Of a DNA stretch of 64,000 bases, positions 18,396 to 27,681 are shown piece after piece. Numbering within the stretch: the first letter of the stretch is position 1; every line of letters begins with the position of its first letter. A program made the position numbers and the translations under genes. The notes under the pieces were generated by a model. The model worked only from the letters and a program-made list of their open reading frames with translations. It made no database searches and had not been told where the DNA came from. The stretch is from Pseudonocardia sp. MH-G8 (GTDB lineage Bacteria > Actinomycetota > Actinomycetes > Mycobacteriales > Pseudonocardiaceae), in assembly GCF_002262885.1 (NCBI RefSeq), contig NZ_NKYF01000005.1:62001-126000 (forward strand), in the 5' to 3' direction.

Positions 18396-19193
18396 TCAGG
18401 GCGCCGTGAGCCGTTCGCCCAGGCGGGGGACCGCTCCCAGCAGCTGCTGGGTGTACTCGTGTTCCGGCGCACCCAGCAGCTGCTCCGTCGGGCCCGTCTC
18501 GACCAGCTCGCCGCGGCGCATCACCGCCACCTCGTCGCTGACGTAGCGGACGAGGGCGAGGTTGTGCGAGATGAACAGCATCGTGAGCCCGAGCTCGTGG
18601 CGCAGTTCGCGGACGAGGTTGAGGATCGAGCCCTGCACCGAGACGTCGAGGGCGGAGGTGATCTCGTCAGCGATGATCACCTCCGGCGCGGCGGCCAGCA
18701 CCCTCGCGAGCGCGATGCGCTGGCGCTGCCCGCCCGACAGCGCGCCCGGCCGGGCCGCCGCCAGCGCCGGATCCAGGTGCACCAGGTCGAGCAGCCGCTC
18801 CACCTCGGCCGCCCGCGAGCGCCGGGTGGCGGCCACCGGGCCGACGCGGTCCCGGTTGGCGGTGAGCGCCTCCTCGACCGAGCGCCCCACCGGCATCCGC
18901 GGGTCCAGCGACGAGTACGGGTCCTGGAACACCATCTGGACGCCGCGCCGCCGCCCGCCGCGCCGGCCGCGGGCGCGGGTGACGTCCTCCCCGCCCAGCA
19001 GCACCTGGCCCGCCGCCACGGGGGTGAGGCCGATCGTCGCGCGCGCCAGCGTCGACTTCCCCGAGCCGGACCCGCCGACCAGGCCGACGACGGTGCCGGT
19101 GGGCACCACGAGGTCGACGCGGTCGACGGCGGTGACGCGGTGGCGGCCGGAGCCGAACTCCACGGTGAGCCCGCGGTACTCGAGGGTGGTCAC
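18396..19193 (-). CDS. Peptide ABC transporter ATPase, DppF/OppF type
   Basis: A 265-residue ATPase with Walker A GGSGSGKST, Q-loop in MVFQDPYSSLDPRM, signature LSGGQRQRI, Walker B IIADE followed by ITSALD, and switch His in SHNL. The ADE-ITSALD sequence has Ile where ADEPTSALD is usual. The C-terminal extension TEQLLGAPEHEYTQQLLGA is the oligopeptide transporter type. GTG start overlaps the stop of the fused permease-ATPase gene (GTGA). It is the second ATPase of the transporter encoded from 22300 back to 18396. Confidence 0.92.
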   Translation of the reverse strand: MTTLEYRGLTVEFGSGRHRVTAVDRVDLVVPTGTVVGLVGGSGSGKSTLARATIGLTPVAAGQVLLGGEDVTRARGRRGGRRRGVQMVFQDPYSSLDPRMPVGRSVEEALTANRDRVGPVAATRRSRAAEVERLLDLVHLDPALAAARPGALSGGQRQRIALARVLAAAPEVIIADEITSALDVSVQGSILNLVRELRHELGLTMLFISHNLALVRYVSDEVAVMRRGELVETGPTEQLLGAPEHEYTQQLLGAVPRLGERLTAP

Positions 19194-21088
19194 GAGGTGG
19201 CCTCCAGGGACGGTGACGCTGCCGGGCCGACCGGGCCGACCTGCGGGTGCAGGCACGCCACGCGGTGGCCGGCGGCGTGGGGCTCGAGCGGCGGCACCTC
19301 GTCCGCACAGCGGTCGGTGGCGTGGGCACACCGCGGCTGGAACGGGCACCCGGGCGGGCGGGACCCGGGGTCGGGCGGCCTGCCGGTGATGGTCGCCAGG
19401 GGGAGGGCGCGGTCGGCGTCCATCTGCGGCACCGACGCCAGCAGCGCCCGGCTGTAGGGGTGGGCGGGTCCCGCGACGAGCGTGCTCACCGGGAGCTCCT
19501 CGACGATGCGGCCGCCGTACATCACCAGGACCCGGTCGCACACGCTCGCCACCACGGCGAGGTCGTGCGAGATCAGCAGGAGGGCGGTGCCGTGCTCCTC
19601 CCGCGCCCGCTGCAGCAGCCGCAGCACCTGCTGCTGGACGGTGACGTCGAGGGCGGTGGTCGGCTCGTCCGCGATGATCAGGCGCGGGCCGGCCATCAGC
19701 GCCATGCCGAGCATCACGCGCTGGCGCATGCCGCCGGAGAACTCGTGCGGGTAGCGGCGGGCCCGCCGGCGCGGGTCGGGGATCGCGACGTCGGCGAGCC
19801 GCTCGACCGCGCGCTCGTGGGCCGCCCGGCGGGAGCTGCCCAGGTGCTCCTCGGCGACCTCCGCCAGCTGCCGCCCGATCCGCAGAGCCGGGTTGAGCGA
19901 GGTGAGCGGGTCCTGGAACACCATCGCCAGGTCCGTGCCGAGCACGCGGCGCAGCGTCCGGTCCGGGACGTCCCGGATCTCCTGCCCCGCGACGGTCAGG
20001 GCGGTGGCGGTGCGGACGGCGCCCTGCGGGAGCAGGCCGGCCGCGGCGAGTGCGGTGAGGCTCTTGCCGGACCCGGACTCGCCGACGATGCCGACGGCCT
20101 CGCCCTCGCGCACGTCGAAGGAGACACCGGAGACGGGGACGGTCCACGCGCCCGAGCGCGGGAACGCCACACGCAGGTCGCGCACCTGCAGCACCGATCC
20201 GGACGGGTCCGGCGGTGCGGCCGGCGGCAGGGCCGGGAGGCGCGGGAGGCGGCCGTGCGAGGCGGTGGCGCGCAGCCCGATCGCGGCCGCCGCCGCCTCG
20301 CCGAGCAGGGTGAAGGCCAGCCCGGCGAGGACGACGGCCGCCCCGGGCGCCAACGCTGCCGCCGGGTTGAGGTAGATCCGGTTGAGGCCTTCGCCCAGCA
20401 GGCTGCCCCAGTCGTAGGAGGGTTGCTGGACCCCGAGCCCGAGGAAGGAGAGCCCGGCGAAGGCGAGCAGCGCGTTCCCGGCACCGAGCGCGGCGTTGAC
20501 CACCAGCGGTTCGGCGATGTTGGGCAGCACGTGGCGGACCAGCAGCCGGGTCCGGCCCACACCGAGCGCCCTGGCCGCCGCCACGTAGTCCTGCCCGGCC
20601 ACCGATGCGGCGAGCGTCTGCGTGAGCCGGGCGAACGGCGGCGCGATGGCGAACCCGATCGCGAGCACGGCCCCCTGGGACCCGACGCCGAAGACGACGG
20701 CGAGGAAGATCGCGAGCAGCAGCGCGGGGAAGGCGACGGCCAGGTTCACCGCGGCGACGACGAGACGTCCGGCCCGGCGGCCGAGCACGGCGGGCAGCGC
20801 CCCCAGCACCACGCCGGACAGGACACCGATCGCGGTGGCGAGCAGGGCGAGGCCGAGCGAGGTGCGGGTGGCCACCAGCACCCGGGCGAGCACGTCGCGT
20901 CCCAGGCCGTCGGTGCCCACGAGGTGCTCGGCCGAGGGTCCGTCGCGCAGGGCGTCGACGTCGATCGCCTCGGCGGCACCACCCCAGACCGCAGGGCCGA
21001 TGATCGCGAGCACCACGAGCGCCAGCACCGCCGCCCCGGCCGAGGCTCCCAGCGGTGTGCGCAGCAGACCTGACCAGCGCGATCCCAC
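19190..21088 (-). CDS. Fused peptide ABC permease (DppC) and ATPase (DppD)
   Basis: A 632-residue single chain. Residues about 1-275 are a DppC-type permease with LVGTDGLGRDVLARV and the EAA loop QDYVAAARALGVGRTRLLVRHVLP; residues about 300-625 are a DppD-type ATPase with Walker A GESGSGKSL, MVFQDPLTSLNPA, signature FSGGMRQRV, ADEPTTALDVT and SHDL. The C-terminal tail has the four-cysteine CPFQPRC...C...C pattern of oligopeptide ATPases. A proline-rich linker joins the parts. Permease and ATPase are normally separate genes, although such fusions occur. It begins with GTG four bases after the DppB-type stop. Confidence 0.9.
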   Translation of the reverse strand: MGSRWSGLLRTPLGASAGAAVLALVVLAIIGPAVWGGAAEAIDVDALRDGPSAEHLVGTDGLGRDVLARVLVATRTSLGLALLATAIGVLSGVVLGALPAVLGRRAGRLVVAAVNLAVAFPALLLAIFLAVVFGVGSQGAVLAIGFAIAPPFARLTQTLAASVAGQDYVAAARALGVGRTRLLVRHVLPNIAEPLVVNAALGAGNALLAFAGLSFLGLGVQQPSYDWGSLLGEGLNRIYLNPAAALAPGAAVVLAGLAFTLLGEAAAAAIGLRATASHGRLPRLPALPPAAPPDPSGSVLQVRDLRVAFPRSGAWTVPVSGVSFDVREGEAVGIVGESGSGKSLTALAAAGLLPQGAVRTATALTVAGQEIRDVPDRTLRRVLGTDLAMVFQDPLTSLNPALRIGRQLAEVAEEHLGSSRRAAHERAVERLADVAIPDPRRRARRYPHEFSGGMRQRVMLGMALMAGPRLIIADEPTTALDVTVQQQVLRLLQRAREEHGTALLLISHDLAVVASVCDRVLVMYGGRIVEELPVSTLVAGPAHPYSRALLASVPQMDADRALPLATITGRPPDPGSRPPGCPFQPRCAHATDRCADEVPPLEPHAAGHRVACLHPQVGPVGPAASPSLEATS

Positions 21089-21091
21089 CCC

Positions 21092-22084
21092 TCAGCCCTC
21101 CCGGATCGTCGAGCGGGGGTCGAGCAGCGCGAGCAGCACGTCGACGACCAGGTTGACCAGCAGCACGGCGACCCCGTAGACTAGGACGATCCCCTGGACG
21201 AGCGGGTAGTCCTTCTCGGTGATGGAGCCGACGATCGTCGTGCCCAGGCCGGGCCAGGCGAAGATGTTCTCCACCAGCACGGTGCCCGCGATCAGCCCGG
21301 ACAGCAGCAGCCCGCCCACGGTCAGCGCCGCGGTGAGCATGTTGGGCAGGGCGTGGCGCAGGTGGATCAGCCGCGGGCGCAGCCGTTTGGCGCGGGCGGT
21401 GCGGATGTAGTCCTGCCCGAGCACGCGCAGCCCCTCCACCCGGACGATGCGCGAGAGCGCGGCGGCCGGTGCCACCGCGAGGGCGATCACGGGGAGCACG
21501 AAGGACTCCGGCCCGGACAGCCCGGCCACCGGCAGCACGGTGAAGGTGACGCCGAACAGGAACACCAGGCCGACGGCGATCAGGAAGTCCGGGATCGCCG
21601 CCAGCACCCCGGTGACCCCGGCGAAGGCGAGCTCGCCGCCGCGGCGCCTTCCGCCGTGGGTGGCGATGGCGGCCACGATCCCGAGCGGCAGCGCCACGAC
21701 CATCGTCACCACGAAGGCCGCGACGCCGAGGCCCGCGGTGGCCGGCAACCGGTCGCCGATGACCTGCGCGACGGGGAGCCCGGAGACGGTGGACGTGCCG
21801 AGGTCGCCGCGCAGGAGCCCCCACAGGTGGCTCGCGAACTGCACCGGGAGCGGTTGATCGAGCCCGAGCGCCCGGGTGCGTTCCTGGATGAGCTCCGGCG
21901 AGGCGGTGATGCCGAGTGCGGCGCGGACGGGGTCGCCCGGGATCAGGTGGATCATCGCGAAGGACGCGGTCACCAGCACCAGCACGGACACCAGCAGCCT
22001 GCCGGTGCGGCGCACGGCGAACTCGAGCCACGGGCCGGCCCGGCGCGGGCCGGTGAGCCGGGGGGACCCGGCGAGCTCGGTCAT
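21092..22084 (-). CDS. Peptide ABC transporter permease, DppB type
   Basis: A 330-residue permease. ATG 22084 is chosen; the frame runs further upstream without support. The N-terminal helix is followed by IHLIPGDPVRAALG and LGLDQPLPVQFASHLWGLLRGDLGTS, the DppB signature. The EAA loop is DYIRTARAKRLRPRLIHLRHALPN. About six membrane helices. It pairs with the permease half of the fused protein. The operon is divergent from its family-5 binding protein gene at 22300, with about 215 bases between. Confidence 0.9.
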   Translation of the reverse strand: MTELAGSPRLTGPRRAGPWLEFAVRRTGRLLVSVLVLVTASFAMIHLIPGDPVRAALGITASPELIQERTRALGLDQPLPVQFASHLWGLLRGDLGTSTVSGLPVAQVIGDRLPATAGLGVAAFVVTMVVALPLGIVAAIATHGGRRRGGELAFAGVTGVLAAIPDFLIAVGLVFLFGVTFTVLPVAGLSGPESFVLPVIALAVAPAAALSRIVRVEGLRVLGQDYIRTARAKRLRPRLIHLRHALPNMLTAALTVGGLLLSGLIAGTVLVENIFAWPGLGTTIVGSITEKDYPLVQGIVLVYGVAVLLVNLVVDVLLALLDPRSTIREG

Positions 22085-22299
22085 CGCCCCAGAGTGGTGT
22101 GGAGCACTCCGGGAAGCATCGTCGCCGACGACGAAGAATGGACTCCTGGTCGGTGGTGGCCGCACAAGACCCGCGCGCCCGACCCGATTCGGCGCCACGC
22201 ACGACCGGGCCCGTCGATCTCGGTCGGTTTCGACGATGCGCGCGCCCGGCGCGATCCCCAGGCTGGGCGGAACCCGCCGCGGCCGGCCTGGAGGAGACG

Positions 22300-23892
22300 A
22301 TGAGACGCGCCCCGATCCCGTCCCTCGCCGCGTGCCTCTGTGCGCTCGCCCTGCTGGCCACGGCCTGCGGCGGCGCCGACCGGTCGGCAGGCCCGCCGGT
22401 GGACGGGGCCACCTTCACCTACGTGATCAGCGCCGACCCGGGCAACCTCGACCCGCACCAGACGGTGCTGTCGGTGACCAACGACTTCAACACGCTCACC
22501 TACGACACCCTGGTCGCCTACGACGCCGACAACGAGATGGTGTCGGGCATCGCCGGGTCCTGGGAGGCCGACGCCACCTCCGCCACGTTCACCCTGCGCC
22601 CGGACGTGGTCTGCGACGACGGCACGCCGATGACGGCGTCGGTGGTGCAGGCGAACTTCGACTATCTCAAGGACCCGGCCAACGCCTCGCCGCTGATCGG
22701 GACGACGTTGCCGCACCGGGACTTCACCACCACGGCCGACGACGCCGCCGGCACGGTGACGGTGACCATGGCGCGGCCCTACGGCTTCCTGCTGGAGGCG
22801 GTGGCGACCCTGCCGATCGTCTGCCCGGCGGGCCTGGCCGACCGGGAGCTGCTGGCCAGGGGGTCCGCCGGGACGGGCCCGTTCACCCTGACCGAGGCCG
22901 TCGCGGGCGACCACTACACGCTCGTGCGCCGGGAGGGCTACACCTGGGGCCCGGGCGGCGCGTCCACCGACGCCGCCGGTTTCCCCGACCGCGTGGTGGT
23001 GCGCATCGTGGACAACGAGGCCACCGCCGCGAACCTGCTGCTCGCCGGCGACGTCAACGCGGCGGCGATCACCGGCGTCGACCAGGAGCGCCTGCGGGTG
23101 CGGGGGATGTTCGAGTCGTCGACCGACCGGATCACCGGGCAGCTCTGGTTCAACCACAAGCAGGGCCACCCCGGCAGCGATCCCGCGGTGCGCCGCGCGC
23201 TGACGCTCGCGCTCGACCTGCACGAGCTGCGGATGGTGATGACCAGCGGGCTCGGTTCGGCGCCCACGGCCATGGCGGTCCTGGAGCCGCGCGGCTGCAC
23301 GGGCGACACCGTGGCGGGCACGCTCCCCGCCCAGGACGTCGAGGCGGCGCGGCGAGCGCTCGACGAGGCGGGCTGGACGGTCGGCGCCGACGGCACCCGG
23401 TCGCGCGACGGCACGCCGCTGACGCTGCGGCTGCTCTACAAGAGCGGGTTCGACGACCTGTCCGCGGGCATGGAGCTGCTGGCGCGCCGGTGGCAGGAGA
23501 ACCTCGCCGTCGTGGTCGAGAGCCAGGCCATGACCGACACCGGGATCATCGAGGCGACGTTCGGCGGCGACGCGTGGGACGTCGCCAACCTCCCGCTCAA
23601 CGCCTACCTGCCGGTGACCATCTCGCCGTTCGCCACCGGGGCGCTGCCGCCCGAGGGCTCGAACTACACGGCGATCGACAACCCGCTCTACACCGATCTG
23701 TCGGCGCAGGCCCAGGTCACCGCAGGGGAGGCGGGCTGCGAGTTGTGGAACCGCGCCGAGGCCGCCCTGTTCAGCGCGTTCGACGTGGTGCCGATCGCGC
23801 AGGCCCCGAGACCGGTGTTCGGTAGCGGCGCGCGGTTCGGCAGCCGCGGCGGCGCCGTGATCCCCACCAGCATCACGATGCCGGCCGGCTGA
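22300..23892 (+). CDS. Family-5 extracellular peptide-binding lipoprotein
   Basis: A 530-residue exported lipoprotein. ATG 22300 follows GGAGGAG and opens a lipoprotein signal with the lipid-modified Cys in LLATACGG. The mature part is an SBP_bac_5 protein (DPGNLDPHQTVLSVTNDF, LRPDVVCDDGTPMTA, VRRALTLALDL). It presumably delivers peptides or similar solutes to the divergently encoded permease/ATPase set. The SxxK hydrolase gene follows after 17 bases in the same direction and is likely co-transcribed. Confidence 0.9.
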   Translation: MRRAPIPSLAACLCALALLATACGGADRSAGPPVDGATFTYVISADPGNLDPHQTVLSVTNDFNTLTYDTLVAYDADNEMVSGIAGSWEADATSATFTLRPDVVCDDGTPMTASVVQANFDYLKDPANASPLIGTTLPHRDFTTTADDAAGTVTVTMARPYGFLLEAVATLPIVCPAGLADRELLARGSAGTGPFTLTEAVAGDHYTLVRREGYTWGPGGASTDAAGFPDRVVVRIVDNEATAANLLLAGDVNAAAITGVDQERLRVRGMFESSTDRITGQLWFNHKQGHPGSDPAVRRALTLALDLHELRMVMTSGLGSAPTAMAVLEPRGCTGDTVAGTLPAQDVEAARRALDEAGWTVGADGTRSRDGTPLTLRLLYKSGFDDLSAGMELLARRWQENLAVVVESQAMTDTGIIEATFGGDAWDVANLPLNAYLPVTISPFATGALPPEGSNYTAIDNPLYTDLSAQAQVTAGEAGCELWNRAEAALFSAFDVVPIAQAPRPVFGSGARFGSRGGAVIPTSITMPAG

Positions 23893-23909
23893 GCAGGAGA
23901 GGAGACGGC

Positions 23910-24842
23910 ATGCCCAGCGCAGCCCCCACCCCCGAGCCGTCCGGGCCACCCGATCCGGCCGAGCGGGTCCGGGCCGTCCTCGAGGCCGCCGACGCCGACG
24001 GTGCGGTCCACGTCCGCCGGATCGGCGGCCCGCAGCGGTTCGCGCTCGCGGCCGACCGGCCGGTGCCGAGCGCGTCGGTGTTCAAGATCCTCGTCCTCCT
24101 GGAGTTCGCCTGCCAGGTGGCCGCGGGCACGCTCTCGCCCACCACCCGCATCCGGGTGCCTGCCGACGAGCGGACGATGGGCCCGACCGGCCTGTCGGTG
24201 TTGCGCGACGACGTCGAGATGTCCGCCCGCGACCTGGCCGTGCTGATGATGCAGATCAGCGACAACACGGCCACCGACGTCGTGCAGCGCCTGGTGGGCA
24301 CCGCGTCCGTCGCCCGCAGGGTGGCCGCTCTCGGCCTCACCGCCACGGTGGTCGAGCACGACTGCCGCGACCTGCTGGCCCTGCTGGTCGACGAGCTGGG
24401 TGGTGCTCCCGACGTCCTCGACACCCTCCACGCGCTCGACACCGACGAGCGGGCCCGCGTGCTCGCCGCGAGCCCGTCCCTGCGCGCCGAGTGCGGCAAC
24501 CGGACCACCGCCCGGGAGATGACGGCGCTGCTGGAGCTGATCTGGCGCGACGAGGCCGGGCCCGCGCAGGCCTGCGCGGAGACGCGCCGCGTGATGGGGC
24601 TGCAGCACGCGCCGCACCGGCTCTCCACCGCCTACGCCGACGGCCCGGTGATCAGCGGGAAGACCGGCACGCTGGTCGGCGTCCGCAACGAGGTCGGCGT
24701 GATCGACTTCGGCGCGGGGGAGCAGTACGCCGTGGCCGTGTTCCTGCGCGGCCGCACCCACGCGCAGCGCGACCCTGCGGTCGACCGCGCGATCGGTCAG
24801 GTGGCCCGGATCGTCGTCGACGCGCTGCGCACGCCGGCCTGA
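23910..24842 (+). CDS. SxxK serine hydrolase, class A beta-lactamase-like, cytoplasmic
   Basis: A 310-residue protein with the penicillin-recognising fold: Ser56-x-x-Lys59 (SVFK), an SDN triad in QISDNTATD and a KTG triad in SGKTGTLVG. No signal peptide is present, which is odd because true beta-lactamases are exported, and no clear ExxLN omega-loop Glu is seen in its usual place. It is therefore more likely a D-amidase, D-aminopeptidase or ester hydrolase. It follows a peptide-binding protein gene and converges with the PucR gene of the racemase operon, four bases away. The true substrate is unknown. Confidence 0.8.
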   Translation: MPSAAPTPEPSGPPDPAERVRAVLEAADADGAVHVRRIGGPQRFALAADRPVPSASVFKILVLLEFACQVAAGTLSPTTRIRVPADERTMGPTGLSVLRDDVEMSARDLAVLMMQISDNTATDVVQRLVGTASVARRVAALGLTATVVEHDCRDLLALLVDELGGAPDVLDTLHALDTDERARVLAASPSLRAECGNRTTAREMTALLELIWRDEAGPAQACAETRRVMGLQHAPHRLSTAYADGPVISGKTGTLVGVRNEVGVIDFGAGEQYAVAVFLRGRTHAQRDPAVDRAIGQVARIVVDALRTPA

Positions 24843-24846
24843 TCGC

Positions 24847-26544
24847 TCACCCGGCACCACCCGCGTGGCGCAGCAGGCGCAGCTGCAACATGGCGGCGAA
24901 GCGGGTGTCGGCGTCGTCGAGGTCGAGGTCACCGATCTCGGCGATGCGCCGCAGCCGGTAGCGGAAGGTGTTGGGGTGCACGTGCACGGCGGCCGAGGCC
25001 GCGTTCACGTCGCCGAAGGCGTCGAGCCACGCCTCCAGGGTGCGCACCAGGCGGCTGCGGTGGGCGCCGTCGTAGCGCAGCAGGCGCCCGACGGGCCCGG
25101 ACTGCTCGTGGCCCTCGGCGGCGTTGAGGTCGGCCAGCCGCAGCAGGAGCGACTCCACCTGCACGTCGGCGGCGCGCGCCACCCGCCGTGAGGTCGTGCC
25201 GCCCTGCAGCACGCGCAGCGCCCGGTCGGCGTCCTCGCGGGCACGCGTGAGCGTCGCGACGTCGGTGGCCACGCGGCCCACGCCGACGAACCCGGGCGCG
25301 CGGTCGCCGGTGCGCTGCAGGAAGCCCGACGCGATGGCGACCACGCGCTCCTCGCCGGCGTCGACCGCGTCCGGCGGCACCGGCACGATGCCGTAGGCGA
25401 CCCCGCGGATGGCGGCGACGACCGCGTCGGGGTGCAGCGCGGACAGGTGGACGGCCAGCGCGTCGGCCGCGCGCTGGCGCTCGGTCTCGCGGCGGGCCAG
25501 CGCCAGCGTCTCGGGCTCGCCGCCGGGCTCGGGCAGGCCGAGGGCGAGCACGACGAGCGGCCGGTCGGCCAGCCCCAGCCGGGACAGCGCGTCCCCGGCG
25601 CCCGGGCCGCCCTCGAGCGCGGTGGCCACCAGGTCGGCCACCAGCCTCCGTTCGACGTCGGCGCCGGCGCGCATGCGCAGCAGGTGCAGGGCCACCAGCT
25701 TGGCGGCGTCGACGAGGCTCTGCGCCCGCGCGGGGGAGAGCGCCGCGGGCACGGCGGCCCAGATCGAGCCGAGGATCTCGTCGCCCGCGCGGACGGCGAC
25801 CGCGGCCCGCCCGAGGGAGACCTCGGGCATGCCGAGGTCGTCCGGGCTGACGAACACCGGGCCTTCGCGGGTGTAGAGGCGGCGGAACGCGCCGCACTCC
25901 TCCAGCCTGCGCATGTAGCGGTCCGGCACCTGGCGCCCCAGGATCGTCTCGATCCGGCTCTCGTCGGCCTCGTCCTGGCGACCGGAGAAGGCCAGCAGGT
26001 GGGAGCTGCGGTCCTCGATGGTGACCGGGGCGTCGAGCAGCGCGCCGATCGCGTTGGCCAGGGCGAAGAGGTCACCGGCCGGCACCCCGCCGAGCGATTC
26101 CGGTTCCGCGCCGGCGGCCAGGGCGACGTCGCCCTCGCCGAGCAACGCGCGCAGCAGCGCCGCCAGCTGGTTCCAGGTCGCGCCCCGGGTGAGCCCGAGC
26201 AGCACGGTGCCGGTGTCGGCGGCGAGGGCGCCCAGACGGGGGTCGACCGGCACCGGCGCGCGCACGACCAGCCCCGCGCCGCCCTGGTCGGCGACGTGGC
26301 GCAGCAGCGCGGCGATCTCCTCGCCGCCGGTGACCCCGACCGCGAGGACCAGGGCCCCGGGCGGCAGCACCGGCTCGTCGGTGGGGTCGTGGATGACCAC
26401 GCCGCCGATGCCGTGCGCGGCGGCCGGGCCGTGCGGGTCGCCGGCCGCCACGTCCAGCAGCGTGGTGCCCAGCCGATCGAGCACCCGACCGAGGCTGGCC
26501 CGGGCCGGCGACGGCGCCCCACGTCCGTTCCGGTCACGATCCAC
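24847..26544 (-). CDS. PucR-family transcriptional regulator
   Basis: A 565-residue regulator with a GTG start. Residues about 15-140 are a PucR N-terminal sensory domain, the middle is a GAF-like and GGDEF-like region (about 160-440), and the end has the PucR C-terminal helix-turn-helix with HVHPNTFRYRLRRIAEIGDLDL, which is nearly diagnostic. Members usually activate nitrogen or amino acid catabolic genes in response to a substrate. It is the last gene of the strand that carries the racemase and acyltransferase, 27 bases after the racemase stop, so control of that operon is the simplest reading. Confidence 0.9.
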   Translation of the reverse strand: MDRDRNGRGAPSPARASLGRVLDRLGTTLLDVAAGDPHGPAAAHGIGGVVIHDPTDEPVLPPGALVLAVGVTGGEEIAALLRHVADQGGAGLVVRAPVPVDPRLGALAADTGTVLLGLTRGATWNQLAALLRALLGEGDVALAAGAEPESLGGVPAGDLFALANAIGALLDAPVTIEDRSSHLLAFSGRQDEADESRIETILGRQVPDRYMRRLEECGAFRRLYTREGPVFVSPDDLGMPEVSLGRAAVAVRAGDEILGSIWAAVPAALSPARAQSLVDAAKLVALHLLRMRAGADVERRLVADLVATALEGGPGAGDALSRLGLADRPLVVLALGLPEPGGEPETLALARRETERQRAADALAVHLSALHPDAVVAAIRGVAYGIVPVPPDAVDAGEERVVAIASGFLQRTGDRAPGFVGVGRVATDVATLTRAREDADRALRVLQGGTTSRRVARAADVQVESLLLRLADLNAAEGHEQSGPVGRLLRYDGAHRSRLVRTLEAWLDAFGDVNAASAAVHVHPNTFRYRLRRIAEIGDLDLDDADTRFAAMLQLRLLRHAGGAG

Positions 26545-26571
26545 GACGCCACCGTAGTGGCGCGGGAACGA

Positions 26572-27681
26572 TCAGCGGAGCGGAACGGACTCCCGGGCGG
26601 TGGTCACGGCGTCGAGGATCTCGGGCAGCGGCTCGACCCCGAGCCCGGGCCCCGTCGGCACCGGCAGGTGGCCCTCCTGCAGCGTGAAGGGCACGGTGAC
26701 GTCGGTGGCGTAGTAGCGGTCGGACGCCGAGGTGTCCCCGGGCAGCGTGAACCCGGGCAGCGCGGCCAGCGCGACGTTGGCCGCCCGGCCGAGCCCGGTC
26801 TCGAGCATGCCGCCGCACCACACCGGCACGCCGTTGGCCACGCAGACGTCGTGGATGCGCCGCGCCTCCAGGTACCCGCCGACGCGCGCGGGCTTGACGT
26901 TCACCACCGCGCACGCGCCCAGCCGGATCGCGGCAGCGGCCGTGCGCGCCGACGTGATCGACTCGTCCAGGCAGATCGGGGTACGCAGGTGCCGGGCGAG
27001 CTCCGCGTGGCCCAGCACGTCGTCCTCGTCGAGCGGCTGCTCGATCAGGAGGAGGTCGAAGGGGTCGAGGCGGGCCAGGTGGCGCGCGTCGGCCACCTCG
27101 TACGCGCAGTTCGCGTCGACCTGTAGCGCGATCGCGTCACCGAAGCGCTCGCGCACGGCGCGCACCGGCTCGACGTCCCACCCGGGCTCGATCTTCAGCT
27201 TGATCCGGACGTAGCCCGCGTCGAGGTACCCGCCCACGGCGTCGAGCAGCTGCGGGATCGAGTCCATGATCCCGACCGAGACTCCGCACGGCACGCGGTC
27301 GCGGGCGGCCCCCAGGAAGCGCCCGAACGACTGCCCGGCGGCGCGCAGCTCGGCGTCGAGCACGGCGGTCTCCAGGGCCGCCTTCGCCATCCAGTGGCCC
27401 TTGAACCGCCCGAGGACGCGCCCGACCGCGTGCGCGTCGAGGTCGGGTACCGCCGCCAGGGCCGGGACGAGGAAGCGCCGCATCACGTCCGCCGCCCCGT
27501 CGACGTACTCGGCCGAGTAGAGCGGGTCCGCGAGCGCGGCGCACTCGCCCCAGCCCTGCGACTCCGGCGTCGTCACCCGCACCAGCAGCAGCTCGCGGAC
27601 CGTCTGCGTGCCGAACGACGTGCGGAACGGCGCCACCAGCGGCATCGCCACCCGCCGGAGCTCGACAGCGGTGAGTTTCAT
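26572..27681 (-). CDS. N-succinylamino acid racemase / o-succinylbenzoate synthase family enzyme
   Basis: A 369-residue enolase-superfamily enzyme of the MLE subgroup. Catalytic bases Lys161 and Lys163 (KLK) and Lys263 (NVKPARVGG) and metal ligands Asp189, Glu214 and Asp239 are all present, exactly at the family numbering. The family does o-succinylbenzoate synthesis in menaquinone making, N-succinylamino acid racemisation, or both. Menaquinone genes are absent here while a GNAT N-acyltransferase and an M20 deacylase lie directly upstream, which favours racemisation of N-succinyl amino acids. The ATG overlaps the GNAT stop. Confidence 0.88.
   Translation of the reverse strand: MKLTAVELRRVAMPLVAPFRTSFGTQTVRELLLVRVTTPESQGWGECAALADPLYSAEYVDGAADVMRRFLVPALAAVPDLDAHAVGRVLGRFKGHWMAKAALETAVLDAELRAAGQSFGRFLGAARDRVPCGVSVGIMDSIPQLLDAVGGYLDAGYVRIKLKIEPGWDVEPVRAVRERFGDAIALQVDANCAYEVADARHLARLDPFDLLLIEQPLDEDDVLGHAELARHLRTPICLDESITSARTAAAAIRLGACAVVNVKPARVGGYLEARRIHDVCVANGVPVWCGGMLETGLGRAANVALAALPGFTLPGDTSASDRYYATDVTVPFTLQEGHLPVPTGPGLGVEPLPEILDAVTTARESVPLR

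Noticed and set aside
18396..22418. A 1340-codon minus-strand open frame spanning three ABC genes
   Set aside because: In this GC-rich DNA frames stay open by chance. Only the first 265 residues from its end match an ATPase in this frame; the rest is arginine/alanine-rich shadow of the fused permease-ATPase and DppB genes.
23910..24842. Antibiotic-resistance class A beta-lactamase
   Set aside because: No signal peptide and no ExxLN omega loop; the context is peptide uptake.
26572..27681. Calling the enolase-family gene menC
   Set aside because: Motifs cannot separate o-succinylbenzoate synthase from N-succinylamino acid racemase; the neighbouring acyltransferase and deacylase favour the racemase.
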